Positions 11,690-22,180 are shown, counted from the first letter of the stretch. The stretch: 64,000 bases of DNA from Ceratotherium simum simum (GCF_000283155.1 NW_004454229.1:10003336-10067335); one strand, 5' to 3'. Numbers and translations: made by a program. The notes: a model not told the origin generated them from the letters alone.

Positions 11690-11835
11690 AGGAGGCTCTT
11701 ATTATTATTTCTCATGACGTGTGAGGAAACCAACGTGCGCAGACATAAAGTAATGTGCCCGGGGCCACATAGCTAATAGAGAAAGATGCTAGGATTAGAA
11801 CTCTGACTCCCAAGTTGTTGCTTTTTCCAGTGTGT
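11690..11835 (-). mobile_element. MIR SINE fragment
   Basis: It has gtgaggaaaccaacgtgcgc near 11721 and gccacatagctaatagagaa near 11764. It sits tail to tail with the plus-strand MIR at 11448. Confidence 0.75.
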
Positions 11836-12494
11836 AGAACGGGCTCACAGATGGAAACATACAACTAGAAACTATAAAGGTTACACATGTACAGCCAGAG
11901 GTATCTGGCTCCCTAATAATTTACCTGCACTTTAGTTAGGAGCGGAGTTTGGGCGAAGCCAGAATCCTGACAAATGCTATCCTGCAGGCAGACCTAGAGC
12001 CCTGCAGGGAGAGCAGGCTCGTCACCATCATCAGCAGGAAGCGCTGCCAGTGGGGAGGCTGCACCCTCACCCGATGGTCTGCTGCAGGGGGCTGTGGAGC
12101 GGGCTCACCTTCTCATTACTGCCCTGCTGAGGGGGTAAGGGCTAATGGACTGTCGTCCAGGGGGACAGTCGGCAGCTCCACACAGCTCACTCCCCAGCAT
12201 CCAGGCCTGAACCTGTGACCTGAGCCCGCGCAGGGCCATTACCCACCCCTGAGACTGCCAGCATTAAGATCCCCTCATTACTGGCCATGCAGATTGTTCC
12301 TGGCGATAATGAGGTGGCAAGAGAAGAGATCGTCCTGGGGGAACTTCAGAGAGCCAAGCCTTAACAGAGGCCGAGTTCCTAACCTGCCATTTTAGAAAAT
12401 TTCTCTCTAAATTGCCAGGAATAATTTTCTCCAGGGAAACTCTGACCCTTCTCTTTGTCTTTCTTTTTAGACTGTGTGCCTAAAGACGTATAAA
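11836..12494. other. Unique island, candidate regulatory element
   Basis: Mixed composition. G+C-rich from 11985 to 12240, then a more A+T-rich part containing ctcattactggccatgcaga near 12275. An 89-codon frame at 11949-12218 lies in the G+C-rich half without recognisable domain or splice sites. No repeat is recognised. Function unknown. Confidence 0.35.
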
Positions 12495-12620
12495 TCCACC
12501 CTCACTCCCTTCCCTCCCGTCTTGATTTTTCTCTCCATCCCTCCCTTGCAGCCTTCTCCCCCTTTCTCTCTCTTTTTTCCTACACTTTTTTTTCTTTTTC
12601 CCTCTATTCTTCTATCCTTC
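12495..12620 (+). repeat. Polypyrimidine tract
   Basis: A long run of C and T with few purines, including ctttttttttc-type stretches near 12585. Low complexity, possibly prone to triplex or slippage. Confidence 0.85.
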
Positions 12621-12858
12621 ATGTGACATAGTTACACAAGCTTTGGAACCAGATACATTATAGGTTCAAATCCCAGCTCTGCTCCCTGGTAGCAGGGATT
12701 CGGGGCATATTTCTTAACTTTTTGGAGCTTCTGTTTTATTTTCTGCAAATTGAGACTCAAATTCTCAGGATTTTAAGATTATTAATGTGCTCATTTATAT
12801 AAAGAGGCTTGTAAAGTGCATGGGCACACAACCGGCACAGAATAAATGCAGGTACCTT
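12621..12858 (+). mobile_element. MIR SINE, near full length
   Basis: It has taggttcaaatcccagctct at 12661 (tRNA-like B-box region), a diverged core, and a ggcacagaataaatgcagg 3' end. Confidence 0.85.
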
Positions 12859-12859
12859 T

Positions 12860-12945
12860 CCGGATTCAGCAAAGCTTTAATGAATGGAGTCTCCATATGT
12901 GTGAAGTCCTGTGGCAGACACTGGGGGACAGAATAAGACTTGGTT
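12860..12945 (-). mobile_element. L2 LINE 3' scrap
   Basis: The reverse-strand terminus is present: ttcagcaaagctttaatgaa, then gcagacactgggggacagaa near 12914. Confidence 0.6.
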
Positions 12946-13439
12946 TCTTCTGCCAACGAACTTTCTCATTCTGATACTGAAGAAAAGCCAGAGAATTTTC
13001 GATTTTCTTAAACTAAATGGAGATAAATGTTTTTCCCAGTGTATATCAAATATCCAGTGAGATATAACTACTTTTTTTGTCTAAAGCTAAGCAAACTGGG
13101 ATAAAGGCCACCATGGTAACTGATGTGTTCACACAGTCCAAACCACTTACCTGGGCTGAAGCCTCATCCCCCTATTGGGCATGCCTGCAGAAAGAAAATC
13201 TGGCGTTTTTCTATCGATTCTATTTTTTTTAATTGATTCTATTGTCTATTGATTTTTTTTCTGACATAGGATTATGAACTACTTTAAATCCCTCTGAAAT
13301 GAGAAAGAATACGAATAAGGTAACAAACAATGAAACATGATTTTTGTTTGCATTTTTTTAATTACTAGTGAGGTTGAAAATTTTCCACATCAGCTTTCTG
13401 TTGTACTTTGCCAGTACCTCTGTTTTATGGTTTTAACTG
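12946..13439. other. A+T-rich sequence, possibly a very old L1 scrap
   Basis: The direct repeat of ttctattttttt/ttgattctattg at 13212-13260 and the run ttgaaaattttccacatcag near 13376 resemble reverse-strand L1 ORF2 3' sequence. I am not sure. No gene is seen. Confidence 0.3.
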
Positions 13440-13580
13440 GTTAGTGTCCATCTGGTATCTTCTCTACTGCACTGTGAGCATCTAGAGAACAGAGCCTGAA
13501 TATTACATGTCTTTGTATCCTTCGTGCAGTATGATAAAGCATCTCAGACCCAGTGGGTGTTGAATAAAGTGTTCCTGCCA
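13440..13580 (+). mobile_element. L2 LINE 3' end
   Basis: It has tgagcatctagagaacagag near 13476, a diverged block, and tgggtgttgaataaagtg at 13555. Confidence 0.7.
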
Positions 13581-13679
13581 CGTGCCAGGCACTGGTGCTG
13601 GGGACAGAGGTGGGAGGCTGTCGGGGATCCCTTCTAAGTCCTGTGATGCCTTTATTCTGTGAGACACTCATTGAATGAA

Positions 13680-13850
13680 GGAAACTGATTTGCGGCTGGT
13701 GGCCCAGGTTCAAAGCCCAGTTCTGTGTGACCTTGGGCAAAGTTGCTTCATCTCTCTGGGCCTGTTTCTTTGGCTATAAAACAAGGACATTCTAGACAAG
13801 CTTCAAGATCCCTCCTAATCCTCATCATGCCATGATATTTGTGCAACATA
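13680..13850 (+). mobile_element. MIR SINE
   Basis: It has gtgtgaccttgggcaaagtt at 13725 and ggcctgtttctttggctata near 13759. Confidence 0.8.
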
Positions 13851-13919
13851 TTTATAAGCTGAAAAAATGATATTCAAATTTTAGTTATTTTGAAAATGCT
13901 ATTTTATTATTCTGTGGAT

Positions 13920-14145
13920 TGTACTGAACAGCGTTGGGCCATGAACGCAAGCCACATATGTAATCCTAAATTTTCCAGTAGCCATATTTAAGTGAGGAAA
14001 AAGAAACAGGTGAAATCAATTTAAACAATATATTTTCTTTAACTGAATATAACCAAATATTATCATTTTAACATGTGGCACTAGCTCCATTAAGGTACTC
14101 AGGAACTACGTGAGTGGCCCGTGGCTCCCACGTTGCACAGCGTGG
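13920..14145 (+). mobile_element. hAT-type DNA transposon remnant
   Basis: It has gccatgaacgcaagccacat at 13938, ccagtagccatatttaagtg near 13976 and tattatcattttaacatgtg near 14057, an order I know from a non-autonomous hAT family that carries the GTAGCCACAT word. Left terminus not resolved. Confidence 0.5.
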
Positions 14146-14717
14146 GATGACATGTGGCCTGGGGGAGGCTGGTCTTTTCTATTGCTGATGCCCTCTGCTG
14201 GATGTACAAGTGAGTGGCATCTCACAGAACTGGTGGGATGGATGCAAAGAAGTCCCCAGCCTGGGTGTCCTACTAACCGTTATCACATGTCCAAATCTGA
14301 AACAGAGAGAGTTAAGGGGATGGAATTGAAGTAAACCACAGTAGAATGAAGGAAAGAACCTCATGCTGTTCCATACCTGTGAGGAAAACAGGCTCTTCTA
14401 CTGACACTGCCTCTGGCCAGGAAGTAAGCTAGATCATCTCTCTGAGTTGGAAGTCCAGTCAAAGATTGTTTATCCAGAATCCAGAAAAAATGAAACATCA
14501 ATAACATGGACTGTTTTCACACTCCTTTCCAATGATAATTATGCTCAAAGTTAATTCAGCGGCCATCCTGACAGGCTCTGCAGGGCCTTTTGAGTCATCA
14601 GGAAAAGAAATGATTGTGTCTGGTGTATTTTGATTCTTTGCAAATTGGTAACAAGCATATGACTGACGCTGTGACTTTCTAGTAAGCAAAATATTTGATT
14701 TGCTGGAAGAGTTCATT
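14146..14717. other. Unique sequence; 14470-14717 candidate regulatory element
   Basis: No repeat recognised. The right half is A+T-rich with ctcaaagttaattcagcggc near 14543 and ttgattctttgcaaattggt near 14629. It has a weak reverse frame of 72 codons without a domain. Promoter or enhancer function is only possible. Confidence 0.35.
14188..14201 (-). promoter_or_regulatory. CTCF-like core motif
   Basis: Read on the minus strand, the site is CCAGCAGAGGGCAT. It agrees with the published CTCF core (CCASYAGRKGGCRS) at 13 of 14 positions. Occupancy cannot be known from sequence. Confidence 0.4.
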
Positions 14718-14890
14718 TTGGAATAGTAGAAAGAGCATGGATTTTGGAGTCAGATTTGGATTTGACTCTTAAATATGTCACTTGCTATGTGATCTTGAGT
14801 TTGAAATTTAATCTCTTTGGACTTTAGTTTCCTTATCTGAAAAGTGGGAATGACTCTTAGTTTGCAGGATACTCTTAGTATTAATGACGG
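14718..14890 (+). mobile_element. MIR SINE
   Basis: It has agagcatggattttggagtc near 14731 and agtttccttatctgaaaagt near 14826. Confidence 0.85.
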
Positions 14891-14894
14891 TTAT

Positions 14895-15605
14895 GTATTC
14901 AGTGAATATTTATGGAGCCCATACTATACGCCAGGTATTACATGAAGTGCCCTATATACAGCAGCAAACAAGATATAATCCATCTCTTCCTCCATGGGGA
15001 TTTTAGCCTGGTGGGGAGAACAAGAATTTAAAATTTATTAGTGTTTGAGAAGAGGACATGCAGGGCACTCTGGAAGCATGATGTTGGGAGCCCCATGGGC
15101 TGGGTCTTGGGCAGGGCCCCCTGAAGAACTGATATTAAATGGAGACTATAACAATGAATAGAGATCATCTAGACAAAGGATTGTATGGAGAGGTGTGGAG
15201 GGGGGATAGGGCAATAGGGCAGTGTGCTAGGCAGACAGGGCAGCATGTGCAAAGGCCCTGAGGGAAGAGAGAGCATGACTCACTTGAGGACCTACAAGCA
15301 GTTCAGTCCAGAACAGAAAGAGGACACCAATGGGGCTGGAGATTAGCAGGCCAGATCCAGCAGGCTTTTGTGAGCCTGAAGGGGTTTAGGCCTGCATTTG
15401 GAAGGCATGGAGCTATTAGCAGATATTAAACAGGAGGGCGACATTGTATTTTTAAAAAATCTTTCTGGCTACACAGTAAAACATAGACTGAGTTATGGTG
15501 TGGAGAATAAAGTGGAGGCTACAGCAGGAAAAAGGGGTGAAATACAATGGGGTTTTAGATGTAATAAGTGGTAGTGTGATGGAGAGAAGGGGATTAATCT
15601 AAGCA
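14895..15605 (-). mobile_element. L2 LINE, about 700 bp
   Basis: A reverse-strand L2 in order: gtgaatatttatggagccca near 14912, gcatgtgcaaaggccctgag at 15243, aggagggcgacattgtattt near 15431, tctggctacacagtaaaaca near 15464. One of the longest L2 copies here. Confidence 0.9.
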
Positions 15606-15724
15606 ATATTTAGGGGAATAAGAGACAGAAATAACCAGATTGCTTTTTCTTCACTAGTTGCTCAGGGGCACGTGGCTGATAGGTTTTGCCCAGTGCTGTG
15701 TTGCTCCTAAATAGCCACAGTCCA

Positions 15725-15880
15725 CTCGGCAAATATTCACTGATGTTCTACTTCACGCCACATAGTGACCCAGGTGCTGGAGATACCACGGTCAACAAAA
15801 CAGACCAAAATCCCAGCCCTCGTGGAGCTTATATTCCCTTGGAAATATAAGGATAATATATGCAAGTAGCTGCCACATGG
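15725..15880 (-). mobile_element. L2 LINE 3' end
   Basis: It has gcaaatattcactgatgttc near 15729, caacaaaacagaccaaaatc near 15793 and tcgtggagcttatattccc near 15820. Confidence 0.85.
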
Positions 15881-16249
15881 TAGGTGGAATCCAGTGAATA
15901 TGGATTCATTTTTCTCTTCCCTTTCCCACTTGTGATGGAAAGAAACCCAATTTCTATATTTACATTTAAAGGACTCTCTATGAAACCACTCTACAAGATA
16001 AACCAACACTGTGACTCCAAACAAAAGTGGGAGACTCCATAGGGTTGACCATACTCTATTGATTAACACCTAGGTGTGGATCTTACTTCCCATCGTCTCA
16101 CCCAAGCCATAGTCCCACGTTACTGCCTGTTGGTTATTTTCACTTGTATGTAAGACTGAAGGGAAGAAAGAGAGGAAAGAAGTTAGCAAGGAAGAAGAAA
16201 GCCGGAACTAGAAGTCAGGGCTTTCTTCTTGCCAAACACGGACTACCCA
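15881..16249. other. Unique sequence, no gene seen
   Basis: A 110-codon reverse frame spans 15737-16069, partly in the neighbouring L2, and shows no domain. A purine-rich stretch lies at 16157-16210. Confidence 0.4.
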
Positions 16250-16400
16250 CCAGCACCGTGCTGGTCCTCTATACCACAAATCTACAGGCGTGGCGCTGTC
16301 ATCCCCGTTTTACAGATGAAGACATCAAGTCTTATCAAGTTTCCTGGGATGAGAAGCTGGTCTGTCTGACTTGATGTAGCTAACTGGTGTTTCAACCCTG
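16250..16400 (-). mobile_element. MIR SINE
   Basis: ccccgttttacagatgaaga at 16303 is the MIR core, and gtttcaaccctggctcag near 16390 is the tRNA-like part. Confidence 0.75.
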
Positions 16401-16409
16401 GCTCAGTTA

Positions 16410-16565
16410 TGTGTCAACTGTAAGTCTTTTAATCCTGAATCTCCTTTCACATCATATATAATATTAGGGTTAAAATGTCAATTTCAACAGTATTTTTGTA
16501 GATCAAAAAACACAGTATATGTAAAGTGCTTGGTGCACAGAAAAATTATCGATAAATTTTAGCTG
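16410..16565 (+). mobile_element. MIR SINE, diverged
   Basis: Only the 3' half is clear: gtaaagtgcttggtgcacag at 16521. Confidence 0.55.
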
Positions 16566-16789
16566 CATTTGGTCCTTCCATTCCCCTGCCAAGAAATATA
16601 ACAGAGCAGGTCCTATATCTACAATAAAAAAAAATATTACTCATGGCTTAAAGACTCCACCAATGAAAAGCGTTCTTTCTACGCCTCCCTCCCTTTTCCT
16701 TATCTCATGCCATTCATTCTTGGCCCAGGTTTCTTGCTTTAGTTCCATGTTTCCACCAGCAGACGTGCTTGGGGACACCAGCTTCTCTA

Positions 16790-17330
16790 TTTACAAGCAC
16801 AGACCACCGCATTAATGAGAAGTATTTACATGCTGTGGGTTGAGAAACTCACAACTCCTGACTGCAAGGAAGGAGGAGCTGCCTGCAATGCTGCTGGTAC
16901 AGCGAGACATAAAACCCATTATCAGCTCATCGGCCGTTTGGACATAAAACTGCTTGGTCCCGCAGAGATATTTCGCCACCGAGGGGATAAGTCTAACAAG
17001 AACCACAGATGACAGTAAAAAGCACATTTATTTCCTATAACCTACAGAAAGTCTTTATTGCATATAGGATAAATAACAGGCCTCTGTGAACTACTAGTCT
17101 GCAATTCCGCTGAGGAGGTTTGGGACATGGAACACAGTGGGGAGAAAGTGCTGTTTTAAAAACCAGTCCCGGGAGTTGAAGAGGCAAAGGAAGAAGATGA
17201 GTTTCTGTGTAAAAGAGATGACAGCCTGCTGTCAAGCAATGGCCCAGCACGGCCACATTCTCCAGGGCATGGGCAGTCTTTATGCTCAGCAGCAAGTGGC
17301 CTCAAGCAAAATTACTAAGCAATAAAAATA
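16790..17330. other. Unique island, candidate regulatory element
   Basis: No repeat recognised. It holds several short overlapping frames on both strands (62-86 codons), cgcattaatgagaagt near 16808 and aagaaccacagatgacagt at 16999 (RUNX-like AACCACAG next to a MEIS-like TGACAG). No splice-bounded coding exon is supported. Confidence 0.35.
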
Positions 17331-17399
17331 TCTTCTCGCCTAATAATTATTTTCAAAACAACATCATAACCCACGTTTTTACCGGACCCTTACTTACAA

Positions 17400-17475
17400 A
17401 CACCATAGAGAAAAACAAAATGGGGACTATTATCCCCATTTTTCGGATGGGAGAACAAGGCTAATGTGAGACATC
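17400..17475 (-). mobile_element. MIR SINE scrap
   Basis: tattatccccatttttcgga near 17428 is the only clear MIR block. Confidence 0.45.
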
Positions 17476-17539
17476 TAGGATTGCAAAATGTGCTGCTGTG
17501 TCATGTAGAACATAGCCCTTTAAACACCGTGGGCTCTGC

Positions 17540-18030
17540 AGATCTGACTTCTGTTACCTCTCTGACCTCATCGCACTCAGTTCCCACTGTGCTGCATCCT
17601 TGCTGCTTCTCCAATGCTCCAACATGCTCTGGCCTCAGTGCCTTTGCACATGTCCCTCCCTCTACGTAAAAACCTCATTCCTTCGGTAGCAGAATGGCTT
17701 CCTCCCTCAACTCCATTCAGGTCTTTTCTCAAATATCACCTTCTCAATCTTCCTTCTTGTCACTGCATTTCACCTTGCAACCCCATCCAACATACTCCCC
17801 GTCTCCTTTTTCTCCTTTGTTTTTATCCAGAGCTCTGATCATTTTCTGACTATTTTCCTTATTTGTTTGTTGATTGTGTATTTTCCCCATCAGAATGTAA
17901 GCTCTAGGAGGGCAGAGAATTTTGTTTGCTTTGCTCACCACTACCAGCTCGTCCAGTGATGGGCACCTAACAAGATGCTCACAAACACATGTTGAATGGA
18001 TCAATATACAAATGAATGAATTCATGCTGT
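17540..18030 (+). mobile_element. L2 LINE, about 490 bp of the 3' end
   Basis: A textbook order: ggcctcagtgcctttgcaca at 17631, tcaaatatcaccttctcaat near 17729, atcagaatgtaagctctagg near 17890, then the tgttgaatggatcaa terminus. Confidence 0.92.
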
Positions 18031-18104
18031 ATGGAGTGATGGTGACCAGCCACAGGCCTTCAAGAGAGGCCCCACTGCAGCAGATCGCTGTTCAGTGCTA
18101 TTCA

Positions 18105-18250
18105 TAATAACAACACTAGTAGTGGATGCTTACTGAATATTTATTACAAGGGCCAGGCACTGTGCTATCACTTTCCTTGTAATGGTGTGTACAATCATCT
18201 CAATAACCCCATGAGGAGGCATAAGCACAAAGTCACACACCTCAGACCCC
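18105..18250 (-). mobile_element. MIR SINE
   Basis: It has gatgcttactgaatatttat near 18125, aagggccaggcactgtgcta near 18148 and aatcatctcaataaccccat near 18193. Confidence 0.8.
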
Positions 18251-18369
18251 ACGCTCATTCTTAATGTTAGGTTATACTGTCCTTCTCATCACAATCTAAC
18301 TTGTCTGTTTCCCGGCTCCTAAGCTCTGCCTTTTCATGAATGTCCTAGTGCACGATGCTCTCTCTCTGC

Positions 18370-18838
18370 CTCTCCAGATCCACTGTGCAGTCTTCTCCAC
18401 TTGGCTCAGTGCCCATGAGGCTGATGCAAGTGGACTGCATCAATGGGCGCTCTGTCCTCCGGCTTCCAGTTGGGGTAGACCAATGGGGTTTCAACAGAGA
18501 CCAGAGAGAGGAAGGAATCAAGTCAGGGTATTTATTCTCCTAGTTCCCACCCTCTGTGGTCACCTGGGGCTGGCTACCTCCTCAACCAAAGGTCACAGCT
18601 TTTCTCAAGGTGGCCCCCTTCACACATGTTCTGGTTCTGGGTTCCCATATCTGCTCCTTCACCTACATCTTTCAGACCTATGAGTGGGAACAGCCTGGTG
18701 CCCTGCTCTCTCTCGCACAGTTCCCCTATACCCAGCTCATACCTCCATAAACGGTCCCTTCATTAAACCCTCCCTGACCGATCCCAATCCAAGCATGCCC
18801 TCTGTGTCCTCCTGGGACCCTGATTGACAATACATTCT
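18370..18838 (+). mobile_element. Ancient LTR-like repeat, family X, copy B
   Basis: The most complete forward copy. It starts at about ctctccagatccactg (18371), has ggcttccagttggggtagac at 18461, gtcagggtatttattctcct at 18522 and cccttcattaaaccctcc near 18757 (poly(A)-like ATTAAA), and ends gggaccctgattgacaatac. The same blocks, reversed, make up 58478-59275. The overlapping frames of 62-115 codons here are not coding. Confidence 0.65.
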
Positions 18839-18911
18839 AACTCTGAGCTCTGCTTTTCCCTCTGGTCTCACTCAACCTGATGCTCCCTCCTTCAAAGGGA
18901 GTCTGCATTTT

Positions 18912-19102
18912 TTTTTTTTTTGCTTGAGGAAGATTAGCCTTGAGTTAACATCTGTGCCAATCTTCCTCTACTTTATATGTGGGTTGCTGCCACAGCGTGG
19001 CCCATGAGTGGTGTAGGTCCACCCCCAGGATCTGAACCCACGAACCCAGGCTGCCAAAGCAGAATGCACTGAACTTAACCACTAGGCCATGGGCCAGCCC
19101 CA
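18912..19102 (-). mobile_element. ERE-type tRNA-derived SINE
   Basis: Read on the minus strand: head GGGGCTGGCCCATGGCCTAG, A-box TGGCCTAGTGG (19079-19089), B-box GGTTCAGATCC (19028-19038), body with GTAGAGGAAGATTGGCACAG, and a poly(A) tail seen as the T-run from 18908. Flanked by the exact 14-bp duplication ggagtctgcatttt at 18898-18911 and 19103-19116. This family is specific to perissodactyls and is the best clue to the host. It is the only copy I recognise in 64 kb. Confidence 0.92.
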
Positions 19103-19194
19103 GGAGTCTGCATTTTATATATGTAAAGGGTTTCCCACAGTTCTCGATCCATTGTTAAGTGCTCGTGACTGCTGTTTATTATTATTATTTATTA

Positions 19195-20080
19195 TTAATC
19201 CCTTCATAATCTGGTTCCTGTCTTCTTTTCACTTGTTCATTTCCAATCCCCTTGGTCACCCCCACTGTAGTGGGCTGAATAGTGTTCCATTAAAATTCAT
19301 TTCTACCCAGAACCTCAGAATGTGACCTTATTTGAACATAGAGTCCTTGCGAATGTAATTAGTTAAGTTAAAATGGGGTCAGAATGGATTAGAGTAGGCC
19401 CTAATGCAATGACTGGTGTCCTTGTAAGAAGAGAAAACAGACACACAGAGGGAAGACAGCCATGTGAAGACAGAGGCAGAGACTGGAGCGATGCAGCTGT
19501 GAGCCAAAGAATGCCAAGGAGAGCTGGCAGCCACCAGGAGGTAAGCAGAAGCAAGGAAAGATTCTTCCCTAAGACCTGACAGAGAGCGTGGCCCTGCCAA
19601 CAGCTTGGTTTTGGACTCCTAACCTCCAGAACTGTGAGAGAACAAATTTCTGCTGTTCTAAGCCACTCAGTTTGTAGTATTCTGTTCCAGCAGCCCTAGG
19701 AAACTTGTACACCCACCAACTCCACATTGCAGCTGGCCTGAGCTGTGAGTTCCCACAACGGACACGCTCCTTCTTACTCCCAGGTCTTTGCCGCTTATTC
19801 TCTACTTAGGCGCATCCTCTCCCCTGTTCTCCACTGGACAATCTCCTGCTTGCTTATTTCTTCCATCGTGCCACTTCATCTAGGAGGTCTTCCCTGACCC
19901 TCCAAGTCCGGCTTAGGGAAACCCCTCCTCTGAGTTGCACAATGCCTGAATTTTTGCCATCATGGCACCTATCACATAGCACAACAGTAATGTGACTGGT
20001 TGTTCCTACACTGTAAGGTTGGTGAGGACAAGACGACTCGGTCTCTTATTCTTAGTTGTATTCACGGTACCTAGCACATA
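19195..20080 (+). mobile_element. L2 LINE split by an MLT1 LTR
   Basis: The left part, 19195-19265, carries cttcataatctggttcctgt. The right part, 19717-20080, carries ttcatctaggaggtcttccc near 19877, tatcacatagcacaacagta near 19971 and cggtacctagcacatattaa near 20065. The MLT1 at 19266-19711 interrupts it. Confidence 0.8.
19266..19711 (+). mobile_element. MLT1 solo LTR with exact 5-bp duplication
   Basis: A full-length MaLR LTR: tgtagtgggctgaatag start, cctcagaatgtgaccttatt near 19313, ggtgtccttgtaagaagag near 19415, cctccagaactgtgagagaa near 19623, and aggaaacttgtaca end. The duplication cccac flanks it at 19261-19265 and 19712-19716. No internal ERV sequence, so this is an old solo LTR formed after insertion into an L2. 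Confidence 0.93.
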
Positions 20081-20084
20081 TTAA

Positions 20085-20240
20085 TGCTGACTAACGCTCG
20101 CTGAGTGCTTACTACATACTCAGCACTGTTCTAAGTGCTTTATTTGTGTTAACTCATTTACTCCTCCTTGCTACCCTATGAGATAGGTACCGTTTTCCAA
20201 TTTTATAGTTGGCTGCGATGGAAAGCAGGGGCTGAGACAG
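20085..20240 (-). mobile_element. MIR SINE
   Basis: It has gctgagtgcttactacatac near 20099, ttctaagtgctttatttgtg near 20128 and cctatgagataggtaccgtt at 20175. Confidence 0.85.
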
Positions 20241-20754
20241 CCAGTGGCCCATCTGCATTATTCTTGGCATTCTTCCAGGTATACTTTGCAATTCCACCAG
20301 CAAACCTCACCATATGATTTTGGTTTCCAAGTGCAGATCCATCTCTGCCTTAAACTCATTTATGCCGCCCGCTCCCACTATATCACCCACGCTCGACTGT
20401 TGCATGGAGCGGTAACTCCCTGCCGGCCTCCGAATGGTTTTCTCAGTAATCCAAGAGGCGCAATTGATTCAAAGTGTTAATATTTGCTCACCACTGAGAC
20501 CAGCCGCGGACCTCATCATTCATAGCAATGCCATCCGCGGGGGCTCCAGAAGGGCAGGACCCTTGACGGCTGCTGCAAGAGCCAATGATGGGAGATGCCC
20601 TTCTTGGATACGCAAAATCTCATTCTGTAAAGGTGTGCGTCCTCTCCCCTAACCGAGCCTTTCTGACATACAGATGAGAAGTGGTTTAAAGTAACAGAAG
20701 TGGAAATTGGATACCTCTACAAGCCACTGAATCCCAGAGTTCCTGAGACCTCAG
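20241..20754. other. Unique island, candidate regulatory element
   Basis: About 500 bp without a recognisable repeat and with more CpG than the surroundings (for example 20361-20460 and 20508-20543). It contains the words caattgattc and agttccaccag-like AT tracts, and frames of 72-78 codons without domains. No splice-bounded exon is supported. Confidence 0.4.
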
Positions 20755-20865
20755 TGATTCATTCAACTGTCGTGTATTAAATATGTACTATGTGTCAGGC
20801 ATTCCACTGGATGCTAGTAACACAACACGAAAATAAAAGGAAGAAGTCATCTTATCCATCTTCCT
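20755..20865 (-). mobile_element. L2 LINE 3' end
   Basis: It has gattcattcaactgtcgtgt near 20755, tactatgtgtcaggcattcc near 20787 and a tgctagtaacacaac block. Confidence 0.75.
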
Positions 20866-21121
20866 GTCCTCAGGTAGGACCACATCTGCTGCCTGCTGGC
20901 CATCTGCTTTACCTCCGTTCCTTTAAGACAACTGGACTGACTCACAGAGAAAAGTGAGGAACTTACCAGAGCCATTTGCAGTGAAGGTCTCAACCCCCCT
21001 GCTTGCTCCACACACAGCCCTGTCCCATCCTGCCTCCCTCACTCCATCCTGCCTCTTAGCATGTTTCAGGATCCTCCTTTTGCTTCCCTGGGCTGTTCAC
21101 GGCCGTCACAGCTTCCCCGGA

Positions 21122-21395
21122 AGTAGCACAATGGAGCGGCCGTGAACGTGGATGCTGGAACCCAGCAGCCTGGGTTGAATCCAGCTCTGCTATTCTAGCT
21201 GTGCAGTCACAGGGAACCCACTGAAACTCCAGGTGTCTCAGTTTTTTCATCCATAAAATGACAATGAAAGTGACAGTAACTACGTCAGAGGGTTGTTGAG
21301 ACAATTGAACAAGTTAACAGGCAAAGTATTTAAAACAGTGCCTGACACATAGTAATCGCTCAATAGACACCAGCTGATTCTGTCATTAATGTTGC
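21122..21395 (+). mobile_element. MIR SINE, near full length
   Basis: It has ctgggttgaatccagctctg at 21170, cagttttttcatccataaaa at 21239, cagagggttgttgagacaat near 21286 and cagtgcctgacacatagtaa near 21336. Confidence 0.92.
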
Positions 21396-21464
21396 TATCA
21401 CCTGGTTGACGCTGATACACACATGAGAGTGCCACTGTAAATGTGGTCATCTCCTTTTATCTAT

Positions 21465-21615
21465 ATCTGTATTTATTTAACAAATATTTACCCATAAGGC
21501 ACTGGGCCTTGTGTTAGGAATTACGGGAGGGACAGAGGCAAATAAGACACAGTCCTTGCCTTCAAGGAGCACACTCTAATGGGCAGACAAGAAAGGAAGG
21601 ATTAACAATAGCCCA
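21465..21615 (-). mobile_element. L2 LINE 3' end
   Basis: It has tttaacaaatatttacccat near 21476 and gtccttgccttcaaggagca near 21551. Confidence 0.85.
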
Positions 21616-21624
21616 ATGTCCTAA

Positions 21625-21840
21625 AGGGAGTCCTTTACACGTTTACCACCTGAATCCTCCCAATGGCCTAATGAGAAGGCACTCATTACTGTCATCTCCA
21701 TTTCACAGGTAAGGACATGAAGTCAGAGTGAGGGGAAGCAATTTCCCAAGGTCACACAGCTAGGAAATGGCCGAGAAAGACCCAAATCCAGGCAGTCTGC
21801 TCCAGAGCATGGGCTCTCAGGCCCTGCGCCACGCTGCTCT
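21625..21840 (-). mobile_element. MIR SINE
   Basis: It has ccatttcacaggtaaggaca near 21699 and cccaaggtcacacagctagg at 21747, and ends with the tRNA-like half. Confidence 0.9.
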
Positions 21841-21869
21841 CACAGCACTGAGAACCGGGACAGAACTCT

Positions 21870-22180
21870 CTGGAAGAGTCTGGGAAGGCTGCACAAGGAG
21901 ACCGGCTTCTGACACGCGGGAAGGACTTTTTGTGCAGTGCAGGGCAGGGTATATGAAGCCAGGGGGAGAACAGCCCGAGCAGAGAAGTGGGGAAAGCACA
22001 CGTGCCGGGGAAGTAGGCTAGTCAGGGACGTCAGTAGCGGGACTCTCTGTCTTGGAGGAAAGCGGCAGTGGGAGGAAGAAGGGTGGGAGAGGAGCCAAAA
22101 GTCAGATTGAGTCCAGGTTAAGGGGTCTATCTTGTAGCCAGTAGGGACTCACCTGCTAAAAAATGTGGTTAGATCCGGAA
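21870..22180 (-). mobile_element. L2 LINE fragment
   Basis: Reverse-strand L2 body with gagtctgggaaggctgcaca near 21877 and gtctatcttgtagccagtag near 22125. Probably the same insertion as 21465, with a MIR between. Confidence 0.65.

Noticed and set aside
18912..19102. Functional tRNA gene
   Set aside because: A- and B-boxes are present, but the body, T-rich tail and target-site duplication show a SINE. No cloverleaf is intact.
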